Source: Osmia lignaria lignaria
Taxonomy: Eukaryota; Arthropoda; Insecta; Hymenoptera; Megachilidae
NCBI RefSeq assembly: GCF_051020975.1
Contig: NW_027478169.1
Span: 11,532,001 to 11,596,000, forward strand
Length of the DNA: 64,000 nt
Reading direction: 5' to 3'
Every line of letters starts with the position of its first letter. The stretch's first letter is position 1. Position numbers and translations under genes: made by a program. This document shows, in pieces, positions 10,900 through 23,590 of the stretch. The notes beneath the pieces are model-generated. The model ran no database searches. It had not been told where the DNA came from and saw only the letters and a list, made by a program, of their open reading frames with translations.

Positions 10900-12281
10900 C
10901 GCAAATGCCACTTCCAGCTTAGCTGTGCAGAAGAAGAACAACAAGAAGAAGAAATATCTCGAAATATGTCCGTCAGGCCCCTTCCCTTGAGATAAATCTG
11001 CAAATATCTCGGAAACGAAGCGAGCTATGGCAAAATGTTAAGAGACCTTTTTTGTAGAGAATTAAGTTTCCTACTTTTCATGTTCTATGATATTTTTTGA
11101 TCAGGTGCGTAGTTCTCGTATATATCAAGATATTTAAAAGTTCCGAAGCCGCACCAACATAATAGAGATACAGAAACACCGTGGCCCCTTTCTTTGAGAT
11201 AACTCTGCACTATTGCGAGCTGTAAATGCCACTTCCAGCTTAGCTGTGCAGAAGAAGAACAACAAGAAGAAGAAATATCTCGAAATATGTCCGTCAGGCC
11301 CCTTCCCTTGAGATAAATCTGCAAATATCTCGGAAACGAAGCGAGCTATGGCAAAATGTTTAGAGCCCTTTTTTGTAGAGAATTATGTTTCCTACAATTT
11401 ATGTTGTATGATATTTTTTGATCGGAAGCGTAGTTTTCGAGATATATCGAGATATTTAAAAGTTCCGAAGCCGCACCAACATAATAGAGATACAGAAACA
11501 CCGTGGCCCCTTTCTTTGGGATAACTCTGCACTATTGCGAGCTGCAAATGCCACTTCCAGCTTAGCTGTGCAGAAGAAGAACAACAAGAAGAAGAAATAT
11601 CTCGAAATATGTCCGTCAGGCCACTTCCCTTGAGATAAATCTGCAAATATCTCGGAAACGAAGCGAGCTATGGCAAAATGTTAAGAGACCTTTTTTGTAG
11701 AGAATTAAGTTTCCTACTTTTTATGTTCGATGATATTTTTTGATCAGATGCGTAGTTCTCGAGATATATCAAGATATTTAAAAGTTCCGAAGCCGCACCA
11801 ACATAATAGAGATACAGAAACACCGTGGCCCCTTTCTTTGAGATAACTCTGCACTATTGCGAGCTGCAAATGCCACTTCCAGCTTAGCTGTGCAGAGGAA
11901 GAACAACAAGAAGAAGAAATATCTCGAAATATGTCCGTCAGGCCAGTTCCTTTGAGCTGAATCTGCAAATATCTCGTAAACGAAGCGAGCTATGGCAAAA
12001 TATTAAGAGACGTTTTTTGTAGAGAATTATGTTTCCTACAATTTATGTTCTATGATATTTTTTGATCAGAAGCGTAGTTTTCGAGATATATCGAGATATT
12101 TAAAAGTTCCGAAGACGCACCAACATAATAGAGATACAGAAACACCGTGGCCCCTTTCTTTGAGATAACTGTGCACCAGTGCGAGCCGCAAATGCCACTT
12201 CCAGCTTAGCTGTGCAGAAGAAGAACAACAAGAAGAAGAAATATCTCGAAATATGTCCGTCAGGCCCCTTCCCTTGAGATA
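10900..12281. repeat. Duplicated segment, copy 2 (3219-bp shift)
   Basis: Copy of 7681-9062. At its right end similarity switches directly to a different source, 10013-10811, within a stretch common to both (about 12265-12281). The position therefore looks like a recombination junction rather than gradual divergence. Confidence 0.85.
11101..11421. repeat. 321-bp monomer, third 'tcgtatatatc' copy
   Basis: Counterpart of the unit at 7882 at a shift of 3219 bp, with identical private markers (tcaggtgcg, tttagagccc). This is the last 1-bp length change in the window; from 11422 to 37504 every unit keeps exact 322-bp spacing. Confidence 0.85.
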
Positions 12282-13064
12282 AATCTGCAAATATCTCGGA
12301 AACGAAGCGAGCTATGGCAAAATGTTAAGAGACCTTTTTTGTAGAGAATTAAGTTTCCTACTTTTTATGTTCTATGATATTTTTTGATCAGATGCGTAGT
12401 TCTCGAGATATATCAAGATATTTAAAAGTTCCGAAACCGCACCAACATAATAGAGATACAGAAACACCGTGGCCCCTTTCTTTGAGATAACTCTGCACTA
12501 TTGCGAGCTGGAAATGCCACTTCCAGTTTAGCTGTGCAGAAGAAGAACAAGAAGAAGAAGAAATATCTCGAAATATGTCCGTCAGGCCAGTTCCTTTGAG
12601 CTGAATCTGCAAATATCTCGGAAACGAAGCGAGCTATGGCAAAATCTTAAGAGACCTTTTTTGTAGAGAATTAAGTTTCCTACTTTTTATGTTCTATGAT
12701 ATTTTTTGATCAGATGCGTAGTTCTCGAGATATATCAAGATATTTAAAAGTTCCGAAGCCGCACCAACATAATAGAGATACAGAAACACCGTGGCCCCTT
12801 TCTTTGAGATAACTCTGCACTATTGCGAGCTGGAAATGCCACTTCCAGTTTAGCTGTGCAGAAGAAGAACAACAAGAAGAAGAAATATCTCGAAATATGT
12901 CCGTTAGGCCCCTTCCCTTCAGATAAATCTGCAAATATCTCGGAAACGAAGCGAGCTATGGCAAAATGTTAAGAGACCTTTTTTGTAGAGAATTAAGTTT
13001 CCTACTTTTCATGTTCTATGATATTTTTTGATCAGATGCGTAGTTCTCGAGATATATCAAGATA
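12266..13064. repeat. Duplicated segment, copy 2 (2253-bp shift)
   Basis: Copy of 10013-10811 joined directly to the copy of 7681-9062. In the source region the two parts are separated by about 950-966 bp (three monomers), which is absent here. The two shifts, 3219 and 2253 bp, differ by exactly 966 bp. Confidence 0.85.
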
Positions 13065-14946
13065 TTTAAAAGTTCCGAAGCCGCACCAACATAATAGAGA
13101 TACAGAAACACCGTGGCCCCTTTCTTTGAGATAACTCTGCACTATTGCGAGCTGTAAATGCCACTTCCAGCTTAGCTGTGCAGAAGAAGAACAACAAGAA
13201 GAAGAAATATCTCGAAATATGTCCGTCAGGCCCCTTCCCTTGAGATATATCTGCAAATATCTCGGAAACGAAGCGAGCTATGGCAAAATGTTAAGAGACC
13301 TTTTTTGTAGAGAATTAAGTTTCCTACTTTTTATGTTCTATGATATTTTTTGATCAGATGCGTAGTTCTCGAGATATATCAAGATATTTAAAAGTTCCGA
13401 AGCCGCACCAACATAATAGAGATACAGAAACACCGTGGCCCCTTTCTTTGAGATAACTCTGCACTATTGCGAGCCGCAAATGCCACTTCCAGCTTAGCTG
13501 TGCAGAGGAAGAACAACAAGAAGAAGAAATATCTCGAAATATGTCCGTCAGGCCCCTTCCCTTGAGATAAATCTGCAAATATCTCGGAAACGAAGCGAGC
13601 TATGGCAAAATGTTAAGATACGTTTTTTGTAGAGAATTATGTTTCCTACAATTTATGTTCTATGATATTTTTTGATCAGAAGCGTAGTTTTCGAGATATA
13701 TCGAGATATTTAAAAGTTCCGAAGCCGCACCAACATAATAGAGATACAGAAACACCGTGGCCCCTTTCTTTGAGATAACTCTGCACTATTGCGACCTGCA
13801 AATGCCACTTCCAGCTCAGCTGTGCAGAAGAAGAACAACAAGAAGAAGAAATATCTCGAAATATGTCCGTTAGGCCCCTTCCCTTCAGATAAATCTGCAA
13901 ATATCTCGGAAACGAAGCGAGCTATGGCAAAATGTTAAGAGACCTTTTTTGTAGAGAATTAAGTTTCCTACTTTTCAGGTTCTATGATATTTTTTGATCA
14001 GATGCGTAGTTCTCGAGATATATCAAGATATTTAAAAGTTCCGAAGCCGCACCAACATAATAGAGATACAGAAACACCGTGGCCCCTTTCTTTGAGATAA
14101 CTCTGCACTATTGCGAGCTGTAAATGCCACTTCCAGCTTAGCTGTGCAGAAGAAGAACAACAAGAAGAAGAAATATCTCGAAATATGTCCGTCAGGCCCC
14201 TTCCCTTGAGATATATCTGCAAATATCTCGGAAACGAAGCGAGATATGGCAAAATGTTGAGAGACCTTTTTTGTAGAGAATTATGTTTCCTACAATTTAT
14301 GTTCTATGATATTTTTTGATCAGAAGCGTAGTTTTCGAGATATATCGAGATATTTAAAAGTTCCGAAGCCGCACCAACATAATAGAGATACAGAAACACC
14401 GTGGCCCCTTTCTTTGAGATAACTCTGCACTAGTGAGAGCCGCAAATGCCACTTCCAGCTTAGCTGTGCAGAAGAAGAACAACAAGAAGAAGAAATATCT
14501 CGAAATATGTCCGTCAGGCCCCTTCCCTTGAGATATATCTGCAAATATCTCGGAAACGAAGCGAGCTATGGCAAAATGTTGAGAGACCTTTTTTGTAGAG
14601 AATTAAGTTTCCTACTTTTTATATTCTATGATATTTTTTGATCAGATGCGTAGTTCTCGAGATATATCGAGATATTTAAAAGTTCCGAAGCCGCACCAAC
14701 ATAATAGAGATACAGAAACACCGTGGCCCCTTTCGTTGAGATAACTCTGCACTATTGCGAGCTGCAAATGCCACTTCCAGCTTAGCTGTGCAGAAGAAGA
14801 ACAACAAGAAGAAGAAATATCTCGAAATATGTCCGTCAGGCCCCTTCCCTTGAGATAAATCTGCAAATATCTCGGAAACGAAGCGAGCTATGGCAAAATG
14901 TTAAGAGACCTTTTTTGTAGAGAATTAAGTTTCCTACTTTTTATGA

Positions 14947-15802
14947 TCGACGATATTTTTTGATCAGATGCGTAGTTCTCGAGATATATCAGGATATTTA
15001 AAAGTTCCGAAGCTGCACCAACATAATAGAGGTACAGAAACACCGTGGCCTCTTTCTTTGAGATAACTCTGCACTATTGCGAGCTGCAAATGCCGCTTCG
15101 AGCTTAGCTGTGCAGAAGAAGAACAACAAGAAGAAGAAATATCTCGAAATATGTCCGTCAGACCCCTTCCCTTGAGATGAATCTGCAAATATCCCGGAAA
15201 CGAAGCGAGCTATGGCAAAATGTTAAGAGACCTTTTTTGTAGAGAATAATGTTTCCTACAATTTACGTTCTATGATATTTTTTGATCAGAAGCGTAGTTT
15301 TCGAGATATATCGAGATATTTAAAAGTTCCGAAGCCGCACCAACATAATAGAGATACAGAAACACCGTGGCCCCTTTCTTTGAGATAACTCTGCACTATT
15401 GCGACCTGCAAATGCCACTTCCAGCTCAGCTGTGCAGAAGAAGAACAACAAGAAGAAGAAATATCTCGAAATATGTCCGTCAGGCCCCTTCCCTTGAGAT
15501 AAATCTGCAAATATCTCGGAAACGAAGCGAGCTATGGCAAAACGTTAAGAGACCTTTTTTGTAGAGAATTAAGTTTCCTATTTTTTATGTTCTATGATAT
15601 TTTTTGATCAGATGCGTAGTTCTCGAGATATATCAAGATATTTAAAAGTTCCGAAGCCGCACCAACATAATAGAGATACAGAAACACCGTGGCCCCTTTC
15701 TTTGAGATAACTCTGCACTATTGCGAGCTGGAAATGCCACTTCCAGTTTAGCTGTGCAGAAGAAGAACAACAAGAAGAAGAAATATCTCGAAATATGTCC
15801 GT
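14947..15802. repeat. Duplicated segment, copy 1 (2254-bp shift)
   Basis: About 0.85 kb (7-monomer shift) matches 17201-18056. Markers are cgacgat before the start, atatcaggatatttaaaag, gaagctgcacc, atagaggtac, ggcctctttc, gccgcttcgagc, gtcagacccc, aatatcccgg, gaataatgtttcc, atttacgttc, gcgacctgcaaatg with gctcagctg, and cctattttttatg. Few differences were noticed (near 15155 and 15542). Confidence 0.85.
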
Positions 15803-16573
15803 TAGGCCCCTTCCCTTGAGATAAATCTGCAAATATCTCGGAAACGAAGCGAGCTATGGCAAAATGTTAAGAGACCTTTTTTGTAGAGAATTAAGTTTCC
15901 TACTTTTTATGTTCTATGATATTTTTTGATCAGAAGCGTAGTTTTCGAGATATATCGAGATATTTAAAAGTTCCGAAGCCGCACCAACATAATAGAGATA
16001 CAGAAACACCGTGGCCCCTTTCTTTGAGATAACTCTGCACTATTGCGACCTGCAAATGCCACTTCCAGCTCAGCTGTGCAGAAGAAGAACAACAAGAAGA
16101 AGAAATATCTCGAAATATGTCCGTCAGGCCCCTTCCCTTGAGATAAATCTGCAAATATCTCGGAAACGAAGCGAGCTATCGCAAAATGTTAAGAGACCTT
16201 TTTTGTAGAGAATTAAGTTTCCTACTTTTTATGTTCTATGATATTTTTTGATCAGATGCGTAGTTCTCGAGATATATCAAGATATTTAAAAGTTCCGAAG
16301 CCGCACCAACATAATAGAGATACAGAAACACCGTGGCCCCTTTCTTTGAGATAACTCTGCACTATTGCGAGCTGGAAATGCCACTTCCAGTTTAGCTGTG
16401 CAGAAGAAGAACAACAAGAAGAAGAAATATCTCGAAATATGTCCGTTAGGCCCCTTCCCTTCAGATAAATCTGCAAATATCTCGGAAACGAAGCGAGCTA
16501 TGGCAAAATGTTAAGAGACCTTTTTTGTAGAGAATTAAGTTTCCTACTTTTTATGTTCTATGATATTTTTTGA
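15286..16573. repeat. Two tandem 644-bp dimers
   Basis: Units 15286/15608 and 15930/16252 are the same ordered pair twice: first a gcgacctgcaaatg/gctcagctg unit, then a gagctggaaatg/ccagtttagctg unit ending ccgttaggcccc. In the second dimer the unit start keeps tcagaagcg although the preceding boundary is the family-A tcctactttttatg form, so the joint is chimeric. Confidence 0.8.
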
Positions 16574-17200
16574 TCAGATGCGTAGTTCTCGAGATATATC
16601 GAGATATTTAAAAGTTCCGAAGCCGCACCAACATAATAGAGATACAGAAACACCGTGGCCCCTTTCGTTGAGATAACTCTGCACTATTGCGAGCTGCAAA
16701 TGCCACTTCCAGCTTAGCTGTGCAGAAGAAGAACAACAAGAAGAAGAAATATCTCGAAATATGTCCGTCAGGCCCCATCCCTTGAGATAAATATGCAAAT
16801 ATCTCGGAAACGAAGCGAGCTATGGCAAAATGTTAAGAGACCTTTTTTGTAGAGAATTAGGTTTCCTACTTTTTATGTTCTATGATATTTTTTGATCAGA
16901 TGCGTAGTTCTCGAGATATATCAAGATATTTAAAAGTTCCGAAGCCGCACCAACATAATAGAGATACAGAAACACCGTGGCCCCTTTCATTGAGATAACT
17001 CTGCACTATTGCGAGCTGGAAATGCCACTTCCAGCTTAGCTGTGCAGAAGAAGAACAACAAGAAGAAGAAATATCTCGAAATATGTCCGTCAGGCCACTT
17101 CCCTTGAGATAAATCTGCAAATATCTCGGAAACGAAGCGAGCTATGGCAAAATGTTAAGAGACCTTTTTTGTAGAGAATTAAGTTTCCTACTTTTTATGT

Positions 17201-18056
17201 TCGACGATATTTTTTGATCAGATGCGTAGTTCTCGAGATATATCAGGATATTTAAAAGTTCCGAAGCTGCACCAACATAATAGAGGTACAGAAACACCGT
17301 GGCCTCTTTCTTTGAGATAACTCTGCACTATTGCGAGCTGCAAATGCCGCTTCGAGCTTAGCTGTGCAGAAGAAGAACAACAAGAAGAAGAAATATCTCG
17401 AAATATGTCGGTCAGACCCCTTCCCTTGAGATGAATCTGCAAATATCCCGGAAACGAAGCGAGCTATGGCAAAATGTTAAGAGACCTTTTTTGTAGAGAA
17501 TAATGTTTCCTACAATTTACGTTCTATGATATTTTTTGATCAGAAGCGTAGTTTTCGAGATATATCGAGATATTTAAAAGTTCCGAAGCCGCACCAACAT
17601 AATAGAGATACAGAAACACCGTGGCCCCTTTCTTTGAGATAACTCTGCACTATTGCGACCTGCAAATGCCACTTCCAGCTCAGCTGTGCAGAAGAAGAAC
17701 AACAAGAAGAAGAAATATCTCGAAATATGTCCGTCAGGCCCCTTCCCTTGAGATAAATCTGCAAATATCTCGGAAACGAAGCGAGCTATGGCAAAATGTT
17801 AAGAGACCTTTTTTGTAGAGAATTAAGTTTCCTATTTTTTATGTTCTATGATATTTTTTGATCAGATGCGTAGTTCTCGAGATATATCAAGATATTTAAA
17901 AGTTCCGAAGCCGCACCAACATAATAGAGATACAGAAACACCGTGGCCCCTTTCTTTGAGATAACTCTGCACTATTGCGAGCTGGAAATGCCACTTCCAG
18001 TTTAGCTGTGCAGAAGAAGAACAACAAGAAGAAGAAATATCTCGAAATATGTCCGT
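17201..18056. repeat. Duplicated segment, copy 2 (2254-bp shift)
   Basis: Second copy of 14947-15802. Private change gtcggtcagacc near 17409. To the right the unit acquires the ccagttcctttgagctga block, whereas the first copy has the common ccccttccc form, which marks the limit. Confidence 0.85.
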
Positions 18057-20403
18057 CAGGCCAGTTCCTTTGAGCTGAATCTGCAAATATCTCGGAAACG
18101 AAGCGAGCTATGGCAAAATGTTAAGAGACGTTTTTTGTAGAGAATTATGTTTCCTACAATTTATGTTCTATGATATTTTTTGATCAGAAGCGTAGTTTTC
18201 GAGATATATCGAGATATTTAAAAGTTCCGAAGCCGCACCAACATAATAGGGATACAGAAACACCGTGGCCCCTTTCTTTGAGATAACTCTGCACTAGTGC
18301 GACCCGCAAATGCCACTTCCAGCTTAGCTGTGCAGAAGAAGAACAACAAGAAGAAGAAATATCTCGAAATATGTCCGTCAGGCCCCTTCCCTTGAGATAA
18401 ATCTGCAAATATCTCGGAAACGAAGCGAGCTATGGCAAAATGTTAAGAGACCTTTTTTGTAGAGAATTAAGTTTCCTACTTTTTATGTTCTATGATATTT
18501 TTTGATCTGATGCGTAGTTCTCGAGATATATCAAGATATTTAAAAGTTCCGAAGCCGCACCAACATAATAGAGATACAGAAACACCGTGGCCCCTTTCTT
18601 TGAGATAACTCTGCACTATTGCGAGCTGCAAATGCCACTTCCAGCTTAGCTGTGCAGAAGAAGAACATCAAGAAGAAGAAATATCTCGAAATATGTCCGT
18701 CAGGCCCCTTCCCTTGAGATAAATCTGCAAATATCTCGGAAACGAAGAGAGCTATGGCAAAATGTTAAGAGACCTTTTTTGTAGAGAACTAAGTTTCCTA
18801 CTTTTTATGTTCTATGATATTTTTTGATCTGATGCGTAGTTCTCGAGATATATCAAGATATTTAAAAGTTCCGAAGCCGCACCAACATAATAGAGATACA
18901 GAAACACCGTGGCCCCTTTCTTTGAGATAACTCTGCACTATTGCGAGCTGTAAATGCCACTTCCAGCTTAGCTGTGCAGAAGAAGAACAACAAGAAGAAG
19001 ACATATCTCGAAATATGTCCGTCAGGCCCCTTCCCTTGAGATATATCTGCAAATATCTCGGAAACGAAGCGAGCTATGGCAAAATGTTAAGAGACCTTTT
19101 TTGTAGAGAATTATGTTTCCTACAATTTATGTTCTATGATATTTTTTGATCAGAAGCGCAGTTTTCGAGATATATCGAGATATTTAAAAGTTCCAAAGCC
19201 GCACCAACATAATAGAGATACAGAAACACCGTGGCCCCTTTCTTTGAGATAACTCTGCACTATTGCGATCTGCAAATGCCACTTCCAGCTTAGCTGTGCA
19301 GAGGAAGAACAACAAGAAGAAGAAATATCTCGAAATATGTCCGTCAGGCCAGTTCCTTTGAGCTGAATCTGCAAATATCTCGGAAACGAAGCGAGCTATG
19401 GCAAAATGTTAAGAGACCTTTTTTGTAGAGAATTAAGTTTCCTACTTTTTATGTTCTATGATATTTTTTGATCAAATGCGTAGTTCTCGAGATATATCAA
19501 GATATTTAAAAGTTCCGAAGCCGCACCAACATAATAGAGATACAGAAACACCGTGGCCCCTTTCTTTGAGATAACTCTGCACTATTGCGAGCTGTAAATG
19601 CCACTTCCAGCTTAGCTGTGCAGAAGAAGAACAACAAGAAGAAGAAATATCTCGAAATATGTCCGTCAGGCCCCTTCCCTTGAGATATATCTGCAAATAT
19701 CTCGGAAACGAAGCGAGCTATGGCAAAATGTTAAGAGACCTTTTTTGTAGAGAATTATGTTTCGTACAATTTATGTTCTATGATATTTTTTGGTCAGAAG
19801 CGTAGTTTTCGAGATATATCGAGATATTTAAAAGTTCCAAAGCCGCACCAACATAATAGAGATACAGAAACACCGTGGCCCCTTTCTTTGAGATAACTCT
19901 GCACTAGTGCGAGCCGCAAATGCCACTTCCAGCTTAGCTGTGCAGAGGAAGAACAACAAGAAGAAGAAATATCTCGAAATATGTCCGTCAGGCCAGTTCC
20001 TTTGAGCTGAATCTGCAAATATCTCGGAAACGAAGCGAGCTATGGCAAAATGTTAAGAGACCTTTTTTGTAGAGAATTAAGTTTCCTACTTTTTATGTTC
20101 TATGATATTTTTTGATCAGATGCGTAGTTCTCGAGATATATCAAGATATTTAAAAGTTCCGAAGCCGCACCAACATAATAGAGATACAGAAACACCGTGG
20201 CCCCTTTCTTTGAGATAACTCTGCACTATTGCGAGCTGTAAATGCCACTTCCAGCTTAGCTGTGCAGAAGAAGAACAACAAGAAGAAGAAATATCTCGAA
20301 ATATGTCCGTCAGGCCCCTTCCCTTGAGATATATCTGCAAATATCTCGGAAACGAAGCGAGCTATGGCAAAATGTTAAGAGACCTTTTTTGTAGAGAATT
20401 ATG
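17843..20403. repeat. Long duplicated segment, copy 1 (8050-bp shift)
   Basis: About 2.56 kb matches 25893-28453 with only three differences noticed by eye (near 18303, 18791 and 19475). It is an exact 25-monomer shift and the longest single colinear match seen in the window. It covers the catcaa unit at 18506, the gacatatctcg unit at 18828 and the start of the A/B dimer ladder. Confidence 0.85.
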
Positions 20404-22047
20404 TTTCGTACAATTTATGTTCTATGATATTTTTTGGTCAGAAGCGTAGTTTTCGAGATATATCGAGATATTTAAAAGTTCCAAAGCCGCACCAACATAA
20501 TAGAGATACAGAAACACCGTGGCCCCTTTCTTTGAGATAACTCTGCACTAGTGCGAGCCGCAAATGCCACTTCCAGCTTAGCTGTGCAGAGGAAGAACAA
20601 CAAGAAGAAGAAATATCTCGAAATATGTCCGTCAGGCCAGTTCCTTTGAGCTGAATCTGCAAATATCTCGGAAACGAAGCGAGCTATGGCAAAATGTTAA
20701 GAGACCTTTTTTGTAGAGAATTAAGTTTCCTACTTTTTATGTTCTATGATATTTTTTGATCAGATGCGTAGTTCTCGAGATATATCAAGATATTTAAAAG
20801 TTCCGAAGCCGCACCAACATAATAGAGATACAGAAACACCGTGGCCCCTTTCTTTGAGATAACTCTGCACTATTGCGAGCTGTAAATGCCACTTCCAGCT
20901 TAGCTGTGCAGAAGAAGAACAACAAGAAGAAGAAATATCTCGAAATATGTCCGTCAGGCCCCTTCCCTTGAGATATATCTGCAAATATCTCGGAAACGAA
21001 GCGAGCTATGGCAAAATGTTAAGAGACCTTTTTTGTAGAGAATTATGCTTCGTACAATTTATGTTCTATGATATTTTTTGGTCAGAAGCGTAGTTTTCGA
21101 GATATATCGAGATATTTAAAAGTTCCAAAGCCGCACCAACATAATAGAGATACAGAAACACCGTGGCCCCTTTCTTTGAGATAACTCTGCACTAGTGCGA
21201 GCCGCAAATGCCACTTCCAGCTTAGCTGTGCAGAGGAAGAACAACAAGAAGAAGAAATATCTCGAAATATGTCCGTCAGGCCAGTTCCTTTGAGCTGAAT
21301 CTGCAAATATCTCGGAAACGAAGCGAGCTATGGCAAAATGTTAAGAGACCTTTTTTGTAGAGAATTAAGTTTCCTGCTTTTTATGTTCTATGATATTTTT
21401 TGATCAGATGCGTAGTTCTCGAGATATATCAAGATATTTAAAAGTTCCGAAGCCGCACCAACATAATAGAGATACAGAAACACCGTGGCCCCTTTCTTTG
21501 AGATAACTCTGCACTATTGCGAGCTGTAAATGCCACTTCCAGCTTAGCTGTGCAGAAGAAGAACAACAAGAAGAAGAAATATCTCGAAATATGTCCGTCA
21601 GGCCCCTTCCCTTGAGATATATCTGCAAATATCTCGGAAACGAAGCGAGCTATGGCAAAATGTTAAGAGACCTTTTTTGTAGAGAATTATGTTTCGTACA
21701 ATTTATGTTCTATGATATTTTTTGGTCAGAAGCGTAGTTTTCGAGATATATCGAGATATTTAAAAGTTCCAAAGCCGCACCAACATAATAGAGATACAGA
21801 AACACCGTGGCCCCTTTCTTTGAGATAACTCTGCACTAGTGCGAGCCGCAAATGCCACTTCCAGCTTAGCTGTGCAGAAGAAGAACAACAAGAAGAAGAA
21901 ATATCTCGAAATATGTCCGTCAGGCCCCTTCCCTTGAGATATATCTGCAAATATCTCGGAAACGAAGCGAGCTATCGCAAAATGTTAAGAGACCTTTTTT
22001 GTAGAGAATTATGTTTCCTACAATTTATGTTCTATGATATTTTTTGA
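19472..22047. repeat. 644-bp A/B dimer ladder, four dimers
   Basis: Units 19472, 20116, 20760 and 21404 are near-identical family A (gagctgtaaatg, gagatatatc). They alternate with near-identical family B units 19794, 20438, 21082 and 21726 (aattatgtttcgtacaattt or atgcttcg, tttggtcagaagcg, ttccaaagccgc, ctagtgcgagccgc). The first three B units carry the ccagttcctttgagctga block; the fourth has the common ccccttccc form. This is a textbook dimeric HOR made by repeated unequal exchange. Confidence 0.88.
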
Positions 22048-23590
22048 TCAGAAGCGTAGTTTTCGAGATATATCGAGATATTTAAAAGTTCCGAAGCCGC
22101 ACCAACATAATAGAGATACAGAAACACCGTGGCCCCTCTCTTTGAGATAACTCTGCACTACTGCGAGCTGGAAATGCCACTTCCAGTTTAGCTGTGCAGA
22201 AGAAGAACAACAAGAAGAAGAAATATCTCGAAATATGTCCGTTAGGCCCCTTCCCTTGAGATAAATCTGCAAATATCTCGGAAACGAAGCGAGCTATGGC
22301 AAAATGATAAGAGACCTCTTTTGTAGAGAATTAAGCTTCCTACTTTTTATGTTCTATGATATTTTTTGATCAGATGCGTAGTTCTCGAGATATATCAAGA
22401 TATTTAAAAGTTCCGAATCCGCACCAACATAATAGAGATACAGAAACACCGTGGCCCCTTTCTTTGAGATAACTCTGCACTATTGCGCGCTGTAAATGCC
22501 ACTTCCAGCTTAGCTGTGCAGAAGAAGAACAACAAGAAGAAGAAATATCTCGAAATATGTCCGTCAGGCCCCTTCCCTTGAGATATATCTGCAAATATCT
22601 CGGAAACGAAGCGAGCTATGGCAAAATGTTAAGAGACCTTTTTTGTAGAGAATTATGTTTCGTACAATTTATGTTCTATGATATTTTTTGGTCAGAAGCG
22701 TAGTTTTCGAGATATATCGAGATATTTAAAAGTTCCAAAGCCGCACCAACATAATAGAGATACAGAAACACTGTGGCCCCTTTCTTTGAGATAACTCTGC
22801 ACTAGTGCGAGCCGCAAATGCCAGTTCCAGCTTAGCTGTGCAGAAGAAGAACAACAAGAAGAAGAAATATCTCGAAATATGTCCGTCAGGCCCCTTCCCT
22901 TGAGATAAATCTGCAAATATCTCGGAAACGAAGCGAGCTATGGCAAAATGTTAAGAGACCTTTTTTGTAGAGAATTAAGTTTCCTACTTTTTATGTTCTA
23001 TGATATTTTTTGATCAGATGCGTAGTTCTCGAGATATATCAAGATATTTAAAAGTTCCGAAGCCGCACCAACATAATAGAGATACAGAAACACCGTGGCC
23101 CCTTTGTTTGAGATAACTCTGCACTAGTGCGAGCCGCAAATGCCACTTCCAGCTTAGCTGTGCAGAAGAAGAACAACAAGAAGAACAAATATCTCGAAAT
23201 ATGTCCGTCAGGCCAGTTCCTTTGAGCTGAATCTGCAAATATCTCGGAAACGAAGCGAGCTATGGCAAAATTTTAAGAGACCTTTTTTGTAGAGAATTAT
23301 GTTTCCTACTTTTTATGTTCTATGATATTTTTTGATCAGACGCGTAGCTCTCGAGATATATCAAGATATTTAAAAGTTCCGAAGCCGCACCAACATAATA
23401 GAGATACAGAAACACCGTGGCCCCTCTCTTTGAGATAACTCTGCACTATTGCGAGCTGGAAATGCCACTTCCAGTTTAGCTGTGCAGAAGAAGAACAACA
23501 AGAAGAAGAAATATCTCGAAATATGTCCGTTAGGCCCCTTCCCTTGAGATAAATCTGCAAATATCTCGGAAACGAAGCGAGCTATGGCAA
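22048..23590. repeat. Five-monomer HOR core (also at 28488 and 32996)
   Basis: Units 22048 to 23336 recur in the same order at 28488-30030 (shift 6440 bp) and 32996-34540 (shift 10948 bp). Shared markers are ctactgcgagctgg, caaaatgataagagacctctttt, aattaagcttcc, gaatccgcacc, attgcgcgctg, cctttgtttgag, gaagaacaaat, caaaattttaagag and cagacgcgtagctc. The 22048 and 22370 types later spread separately into the 36-50 kb region. Confidence 0.85.
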
